A DNA stretch of 9,663 bases, from assembly GCA_026706505.1 (NCBI GenBank), contig JAPOYQ010000824.1:1-9663 (forward strand), given 5' to 3'. Origin of the DNA: Gemmatimonadota bacterium (GTDB taxonomy: Bacteria > Latescibacterota > UBA2968 > UBA8231). The translations under genes and the position numbers were made by a program. Position 1 is the first letter of the stretch. Each line of letters starts with the position of its first letter. The notes under the pieces are model-generated. The model made no database searches. It was not told where the DNA came from and was given only the letters and a program-made list of their open reading frames with translations. This document shows positions 5,998 to 9,663 of the stretch, piece by piece.

Positions 5998-7173
5998 ATG
6001 CGAAAGGACGTTAGCAATTTGCATGGATATTTGCCGAGAAAAACAGAATCTGAGTTAAGACGAGCCTTGGGACGTTCCCCGGCTGTTGCGATCCTTGGTC
6101 CTCGTCAATGCGGTAAATCAACACTGGCTCGCCAATATTTAAAAGGCCAGTCAGTGGCCTATCTGGATTTGCAGAACCGCATTGATCTCAACAGACTCGC
6201 CGAACCCGAACTCTTTCTCGAACAACATCGCCAGGAACTGGTGTGTTTGGATGAGATTCAGCGCCTGCCGGAATTTTTCGCAGTGTTGCGCTCCGAAATT
6301 GATAGCGATCGGCGTCCGGGGCGCTTTTTGATCCTTGGATCGGCATCGCGGGAGTTGATCCAGCAGTCGAGCGAATCGCTGGCCGGTCGCATCGCCTATC
6401 TGCAATTGACGCCATTTTTGCGGTCGGAGACAAGGCAGGTCGCCGACTGGCAGACGTTGTGGGTACGCGGAGGGTTTCCCGATAGCCTGCTCGCTGGGGA
6501 TGCCGAGGATAGCTTCGCTTGGCGGCAGGATTTTATTCAAACCTTTTTGGAGCGAGATATTCCCGCGCTCGGTCTAAGTCTGCCGGTGCCCGTGGTGCGG
6601 CGGCTATGGCAGATGCTGGCGCATTACCACGGTCAGACGATCAACTATAGCAAGCTGGCCGGCGCAGTTGATGTGTCGGTGCCGACTCTAAAGAAGTATC
6701 TATCCGTTCTCGAGCAAACGTATATGATTCGCCTATTGCCTCCCTGCGAGGCGAATCTGAAGAAACGCTTGGTCAGTTCTCACAAAGTGTATATAAGGGA
6801 CAGCGGCATCTTGCATGCGTTGCTCGAAATCGAAAGGTACGACCAATTGCTCGGACACCCGGTAGTCGGCGCTTCATGGGAGGGTTTGGTGCTGGAGCAT
6901 CTGATTGCTGCGTGGCCTCGCTGGCGACCGTCGTTTATCCGCACGGGCAACGGAGCGGAGATAGATATAGTAATGGAGCGAGGGGACAGGACGGTGGTCT
7001 TTGAATGCAAATTCTCAAAAGCCCCTAGGCCGTCGCGGGGGTTCTTCGAGTTGGTCGGCGATTTGCAGCCGGAAAATGCCTGGGTCATTGCGCCGGTAGA
7101 TGAGGCGTATGAATACCAGCGGGGCGTTGGTGTGGCTAATCTAGATTTTGCAGGGGACGAGAGCGAGCGTTAG
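5998..7173 (+). CDS. AAA_14 ATPase with C-terminal DUF4143 nuclease-like domain
   Basis: The longest reading is 391 residues from ATG 5998. Walker A is GPRQCGKS (34-41), Walker B is LVCLDEIQ (81-88), followed by the sensor-like strand ILGSAS (112-117) and ESLAGR (126-131). A winged-helix-like segment spans about 213-245, and the DUF4143 region follows. In it, E296 (WEGLVLE), GAEIDIV (E321, D323) and VFECKF (E336, K338) make a PD-(D/E)XK-like set, so a nuclease or nuclease-derived fold is likely. Length and order are normal for this very widespread but poorly characterised, horizontally mobile family. A TTG at 6019 with AAGGA at 6004-6008 is an alternative start. It fits the promoter better and gives the usual short lead-in HGYLPRKTE; numbering then drops by 7. 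The gene has its own promoter, runs against all neighbours except the far-right one, and converges on the PhyH gene. No link to the sugar genes is evident. Confidence 0.88.
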   Translation: MRKDVSNLHGYLPRKTESELRRALGRSPAVAILGPRQCGKSTLARQYLKGQSVAYLDLQNRIDLNRLAEPELFLEQHRQELVCLDEIQRLPEFFAVLRSEIDSDRRPGRFLILGSASRELIQQSSESLAGRIAYLQLTPFLRSETRQVADWQTLWVRGGFPDSLLAGDAEDSFAWRQDFIQTFLERDIPALGLSLPVPVVRRLWQMLAHYHGQTINYSKLAGAVDVSVPTLKKYLSVLEQTYMIRLLPPCEANLKKRLVSSHKVYIRDSGILHALLEIERYDQLLGHPVVGASWEGLVLEHLIAAWPRWRPSFIRTGNGAEIDIVMERGDRTVVFECKFSKAPRPSRGFFELVGDLQPENAWVIAPVDEAYEYQRGVGVANLDFAGDESER

Positions 7174-7225
7174 TCCTATTCCATCGACGAAGAGATTGCT
7201 TCCTTCGCGAGGTGTGTTTCCAACC
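7174..7225. other. Convergent gap between ATPase and PhyH genes
   Basis: Only 52 bp separate two converging stop codons. Short complementary words (GAAG 7189-7192 with CTTC 7199-7202, and CGAAG 7188-7192 with CTTCG 7203-7207) could fold into small alternative hairpins. There is no T-run on either strand, so a terminator call is weak. Confidence 0.25.
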
Positions 7226-8077
7226 TCACACCGCGTCGATTCGCTGCGGTGCTCTTTCCAAAGACAAGCCGTGCTCTGCGGCCCATTCGGCGATAGCCCA
7301 GTCGATGCCGTTGGGGGCTTCGCGTCCCTGCGCGTCGGCGGAGGCCCCTAGAAGCTGGCGGCCGACGTCGTCGAGATGGGCGACTACGGCCGCGCTCGGC
7401 TGGACCTCGTCGGCGTAGTAGCGCAGGTAGTAGTCGGGGCGGACCCAGCAGTAGTGATAGCCGAACATCGCGACCTTGGAGACGTGGTCTTGGCTGTTGA
7501 TCTCCGCGCCGTGGTAGATGCGGCTTTCAAAGAGAAAGGCGTCGCCGGCTTTGAGTCGTGGTTCGAGGTACTCTACGGGGTGGATCTGGTCTTTGGGAAT
7601 GACGATGGGTTCGGCGAGGCGATTGCTGCCGGGCGCGAAGAGCGTGGCACCGGTGTGAGGCCCGTCCATGTTGGTGAGGCAGTAGCCGACCTTGAGGCCA
7701 ACGCGCGGGAGATGGACGTGGCCCAAATCGAGGTGGACGCCGACGTCGCGGTGCCAAGTGCAGTCGCCGGGGTCGTCGGCGGGCTGGGGGTGTTTGTAGA
7801 TCAGGGCCGTGTTGGTGATGTGGATGTGAGTGCCGAGGAGCTGGATGACGAGCGGGATGATCGCCGAGTCGGTGGCCAGCTTGGCGAGGGTGGGGTCTTG
7901 GACTAGCCCGTCGCGGCGGTGCTGGTAATAGCCCTCGTAGGCGAAGTCGTCCATCAGGCGGTCGGCGGCTGCGGCGACTTGCGCAATGGTCTCCTGATCG
8001 AGCGCGTCGGGGATGATGAGATAGCCGTTGGCGTCGAAGAATTCGCGTTGTTCGTCTGCTAATTTGGCAAAATCCAT
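7226..8077 (-). CDS. Phytanoyl-CoA dioxygenase (PhyH) family protein, coupled to dehydratase gene
   Basis: This encodes 283 residues. The N-terminal segment FFDANGYLIIPDAL (13-26) is the family hallmark. The iron-binding HxD is in WHRDVGVH (H109, D111) and the distal His is H189 in YHGAEINS. The usual 2-oxoglutarate-binding Arg position after this motif appears as Lys (K201 in HVSKVAMF), a conservative change; R213 further on could substitute. A cytoplasmic Fe(II)/2-oxoglutarate oxygenase is the expected product. The start is an ATG at 8075-8077 with AAGGAT just upstream, overlapping the TAA stop (8087-8089) of the dehydratase gene; the gap is 9 bp. Such close packing implies translational coupling and a shared pathway. 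The substrate is unknown; a sugar acid or its derivative would follow from the pairing, by inference only. Confidence 0.88.
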   Translation of the reverse strand: MDFAKLADEQREFFDANGYLIIPDALDQETIAQVAAAADRLMDDFAYEGYYQHRRDGLVQDPTLAKLATDSAIIPLVIQLLGTHIHITNTALIYKHPQPADDPGDCTWHRDVGVHLDLGHVHLPRVGLKVGYCLTNMDGPHTGATLFAPGSNRLAEPIVIPKDQIHPVEYLEPRLKAGDAFLFESRIYHGAEINSQDHVSKVAMFGYHYCWVRPDYYLRYYADEVQPSAAVVAHLDDVGRQLLGASADAQGREAPNGIDWAIAEWAAEHGLSLERAPQRIDAV

Positions 8078-8086
8078 GATGTATCC

Positions 8087-9220
8087 TTAGCGGTCTTGCA
8101 CTGACCCGTCGTAGCCGATGGGCGTGTCGAGGACCTTGTCTTGGACGGGATGACGGCGCAAGGCGTCTTCGTCGAGTGCGATACCGAGGCCGGGTCCCTC
8201 GGGCACGATCAAATACCCTTCTTCTAATTGCAGCGGCTCGCCCAACAGCTCGCTCTTGGGCGGCTCGGCTTCGCCAGTGTACTCCTGCAATGCAAAGTTG
8301 GGGATGCAGGCATCGAGTTGGATGCAGGCGGCCGTGCTGACTGGGCTGAGGGGATTGTGCGGAATGACTTTGACGTGGCGGGCTTCGGCCATGGCCGCGA
8401 CCTTTTTGGAGCCGGTCAGGCCACTGCACAGGCAGACATCCGGCCGGATGTAGGACGTGGCCTTGGCATCGAGGAGTTGTTGGTACTCGAAGATGCTGGA
8501 AAAGCGCTCGCCGGTGGCGATGGGGATATTGCACTGGGCTTGGACTTCGCCCATGATCGCCGGGCTGTCGGGCAGCATGGGGTCTTCGTAGAAGTACGGG
8601 TGAAATTGTTCGAGGCGGCGGCCGAGCCAGATCGACTCAGCGGGATTCATCTGGCGGTGGATCTCGACGCAGAGGTCAATGCCATTGCCAACGGCTTCGC
8701 GCAGCGCTCCGACGCGGTGCACGGCTTCGTCGGCCCACTCGGCGTAGGACTTGTGCAAGTAGTAATCGGGCGCGAAGGGCGAGAAGCGAAGGGCGGTAAA
8801 GCCCTGCTGCACCTTGGCCAAGCCATCGGCGACGAGTGCGTCGAGTGAATCGCCGCCGACGTGCATGTAACAGCGGACCTTATCGCGGGTCTTGCCGCCC
8901 ATCAGGTCGTAGATGGGCACGTCGAGGCGCTTGCCCTTGATGTCCCAGAGGGCAATGTCAATGGCCGAGAGCGCTCCTTGGACGACCGACCCCATAAAGT
9001 GCGACGAGCGGTACAGCCACTGGTAGTGGTGCTCGATGCGGGCGGGATCCTTGCCAACGAGGGCTGGGGCCATGGTTTCGAGCATGGTCTTGGTGGGCCG
9101 CTGCCAACCGTGGACGCCGCCCTCGCCGATGCCGACGGTGCCGTCTTCGCAGTGAATTTTCAGAAGGAGCCAGCGGTCCCAGAGGATGGGCTCCAAGCGT
9201 TCGATTTTAGTGGCTTGCAC
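8087..9220 (-). CDS. Enolase-superfamily sugar-acid dehydratase, galactonate-dehydratase-like
   Basis: This encodes 377 residues from the GTG at 9218-9220. It belongs to the mandelate racemase/muconate lactonizing subgroup: N-terminal capping domain about 1-110, then the barrel with metal ligands E186 (VEIHRQ), E212 (FYEDP) and E238 (ATGER), H188, and the D261 (RPDVC)/H288 (PHNPLSP) dyad. Spacings of 26, 26, 23 and 27 residues equal those I recall for E. coli D-galactonate dehydratase (183, 209, 235, 258, 285). The first ligand is Glu rather than Asp. The expected reaction is Mg-dependent dehydration of a sugar acid to a 2-keto-3-deoxy acid; the exact sugar acid is undetermined. The longer frame to an ATG at 9268 is rejected because it lies inside the promoter and adds a non-family leader. 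GAGG 5 nt before the GTG (9225-9229) serves as a ribosome binding site. Confidence 0.9.
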   Translation of the reverse strand: MQATKIERLEPILWDRWLLLKIHCEDGTVGIGEGGVHGWQRPTKTMLETMAPALVGKDPARIEHHYQWLYRSSHFMGSVVQGALSAIDIALWDIKGKRLDVPIYDLMGGKTRDKVRCYMHVGGDSLDALVADGLAKVQQGFTALRFSPFAPDYYLHKSYAEWADEAVHRVGALREAVGNGIDLCVEIHRQMNPAESIWLGRRLEQFHPYFYEDPMLPDSPAIMGEVQAQCNIPIATGERFSSIFEYQQLLDAKATSYIRPDVCLCSGLTGSKKVAAMAEARHVKVIPHNPLSPVSTAACIQLDACIPNFALQEYTGEAEPPKSELLGEPLQLEEGYLIVPEGPGLGIALDEDALRRHPVQDKVLDTPIGYDGSVQDR

Positions 9221-9224
9221 GGGA

Positions 9225-9229
9225 CCTCG
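9225..9229 (-). promoter_or_regulatory. Ribosome binding site deciding the dehydratase start
   Basis: On the minus strand GAGGT lies just upstream of the GTG start at 9218-9220, with a short spacer. Together with the promoter at 9253-9281 it gives a compact leader of roughly 26 nt, whereas the more distal ATG at 9266-9268 would not be transcribed from that promoter. Confidence 0.5.
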
Positions 9230-9252
9230 CGGGGTGCATGTTGGAAGAGCAG

Positions 9253-9281
9253 ACCATAGCGCACCCATAGGCGGCTGTCAA
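9253..9281 (-). promoter_or_regulatory. Sigma70-type promoter for the dehydratase-PhyH operon
   Basis: On the minus strand a perfect -35 box TTGACA (9276-9281) is separated by 17 bp from the -10 box TATGGT (9253-9258, 4 of 6 consensus). Transcription should start near 9246, about 26 nt before the GTG start of the dehydratase. It faces away from the divergent SMP-30-type gene. Confidence 0.75.
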
Positions 9282-9291
9282 TAAGGGGCTT

Positions 9292-9328
9292 GTCGGCGCG
9301 GCGACTTTGAATTACCGTCGGTGCCGAC
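9292..9328. promoter_or_regulatory. Possible operator: GTCGG-centred inverted repeats between divergent genes
   Basis: GTCGG-TG-CCGAC (9317-9328) is a perfect short inverted repeat. A second related pair, GTCG (9292-9295) with CGAC (9302-9305), lies 25 bp away. They sit upstream of the dehydratase promoter and about 30-65 bp before the SMP-30-type start, a suitable place for a shared regulator. High GC makes such words fairly likely by chance. No -35/-10 pair for the plus-strand gene was convincing. Confidence 0.3.
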
Positions 9329-9356
9329 CTTGCACCTCTATTGCGAAAGGAACGCT

Positions 9357-9663
9357 ATGGCTCTTCTCGATACCCACACCCAAATTTCAGCGATTATCGG
9401 CGATTTTGGCAGCGGCCTCGACCACCCCGAGTGCATTGCTTGGGGCTGCGATGGATATGCCTATGCCGGCGGCGAAGCGGGTCAGATCTACCGCATCGAT
9501 TTGGCCCGGCGCGAGTTCGAAGAGTTCGCCCAAGTCGATGGTTTTGTCGGCGGCATTTGTCAGGATTCCCAGCATCGCCTGTACGTCTGTAATGGCGACG
9601 TCAAGCGCGTCGAGCCGGATGGTGCGGTCAGCACGTATTGCGACGGCGCGGGCGAGGTGCCGC
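9357..9663 (+). CDS. SMP-30/gluconolactonase-type beta-propeller protein, 3' end cut by window edge
   Basis: The frame is open from ATG 9357-9359 to the right edge, giving 102 residues. AAAGGAA at 9346-9352 is a good ribosome binding site. The N-terminal pattern fits the SMP-30/gluconolactonase/LRE-like six-bladed propeller: GLDHPECIAW (20-29), in which E25 matches the first metal ligand, then CDGYAYAGGEAGQIYRID (31-48), VGGICQDSQHRLYVCNG (64-80) and VKRVEPDG (82-89). These repeats of 'lying after a Gly, reading a Tyr-Ala/Val strand' are propeller blades. Family members hydrolyse sugar lactones such as gluconolactone; others are strictosidine-synthase-like, which cannot be ruled out from the first quarter. 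It is divergent from the dehydratase gene with 136 bp between starts, consistent with joint regulation and a role in making the sugar acid that the dehydratase uses (inference). Confidence 0.78.
   Translation, partial: MALLDTHTQISAIIGDFGSGLDHPECIAWGCDGYAYAGGEAGQIYRIDLARREFEEFAQVDGFVGGICQDSQHRLYVCNGDVKRVEPDGAVSTYCDGAGEVP

Noticed and set aside
5792..6058. Plus-strand open frame of 88 codons upstream of and overlapping the ATPase
   Set aside because: It overlaps the ATPase N-terminus out of frame, contains the ATPase promoter, has no clear ribosome binding site and no family-like features.
5998..7173. ATPase as part of a recognised defence system such as BREX
   Set aside because: No methylase, nuclease, toxin or other defence partner is beside it; both flanks are metabolic genes.
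7376..7906. 176-codon plus-strand frame opposite the third PhyH gene
   Set aside because: Antisense shadow, rich in Val, Gly and Asp with no recognisable motif.
7527..8534. 335-codon minus-strand frame spanning the PhyH-dehydratase junction
   Set aside because: Out of frame with both real genes, and its product is an Arg/Pro/His-rich low-complexity string typical of a frame-shifted reading of GC-rich DNA.
8228..8848. 206-codon plus-strand frame opposite the dehydratase gene
   Set aside because: Antisense shadow of a gene whose catalytic residues are all identifiable.
9341..9592. Plus-strand frame of 83 codons overlapping the SMP-30-type gene
   Set aside because: Arg/Pro/Cys-rich alternative frame; the ATG at 9357 has a good ribosome binding site and a propeller-like product.

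Overview
The window reads as a bacterial chromosome segment of moderately high GC. It carries eight genes on the minus strand and two on the plus strand. Most encode small-molecule catabolism enzymes: three phytanoyl-CoA dioxygenase (PhyH) family Fe(II)/2-oxoglutarate oxygenases, an enolase-superfamily sugar-acid dehydratase, a COG3618-type amidohydrolase, an aldo/keto reductase, a TIM-barrel sugar isomerase-like protein, an SMP-30/gluconolactonase-type propeller and a secreted glycoside-hydrolase-like protein. Dense PhyH genes beside mandelate-racemase, amidohydrolase-2 and xylose-isomerase-like genes are, from general knowledge, typical of Poribacteria, Latescibacteria and Planctomycete-like environmental bacteria. 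That taxonomic hint is an inference; no marker gene is present.

Layout. From 1 to 5783 all genes lie on the minus strand, so they are transcribed from right to left. The order is a secreted glycoside-hydrolase-like protein (4356-5783), an aldo/keto reductase (3311-4258), an amidohydrolase/lactonase (2433-3314, sharing 4 bp with the reductase), a PhyH protein (1587-2405), a xylose-isomerase-like TIM barrel (689-1495) and another PhyH protein (1-675, cut by the window edge). Gaps are -4 to 97 bp, so this is probably one or two operons. From 5998 to 7173 a plus-strand AAA_14/DUF4143 ATPase interrupts the pattern. It sits behind an AT-rich stretch with a near-consensus sigma70 promoter and is unrelated in function to its neighbours. 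From 7226 to 9220 a PhyH gene follows the dehydratase gene by 9 bp. A good promoter (9253-9281) drives that pair and settles the dehydratase start. Divergent from it, the 5' end of an SMP-30/gluconolactonase-type gene begins at 9357 and runs off the window.

How the genes may work together (inference). The secreted hydrolase-like protein would act on an external glycan. The aldo/keto reductase could oxidise a released sugar, the COG3618 amidohydrolase and/or the SMP-30 protein could open the resulting lactone, and the enolase-superfamily protein could dehydrate the sugar acid. This resembles known non-phosphorylative sugar oxidation, for example the L-fucose route built from a dehydrogenase, a COG3618 lactonase and an enolase-superfamily dehydratase. 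What does not fit the textbook route is the repeated presence of PhyH oxygenases, one of them tightly coupled to the dehydratase. No 2-keto-3-deoxy-sugar-acid aldolase, kinase, transporter or regulator is visible here. No tRNA, rRNA, CRISPR array or insertion sequence was seen, and no stretch of more than 300 bp lacks a gene.
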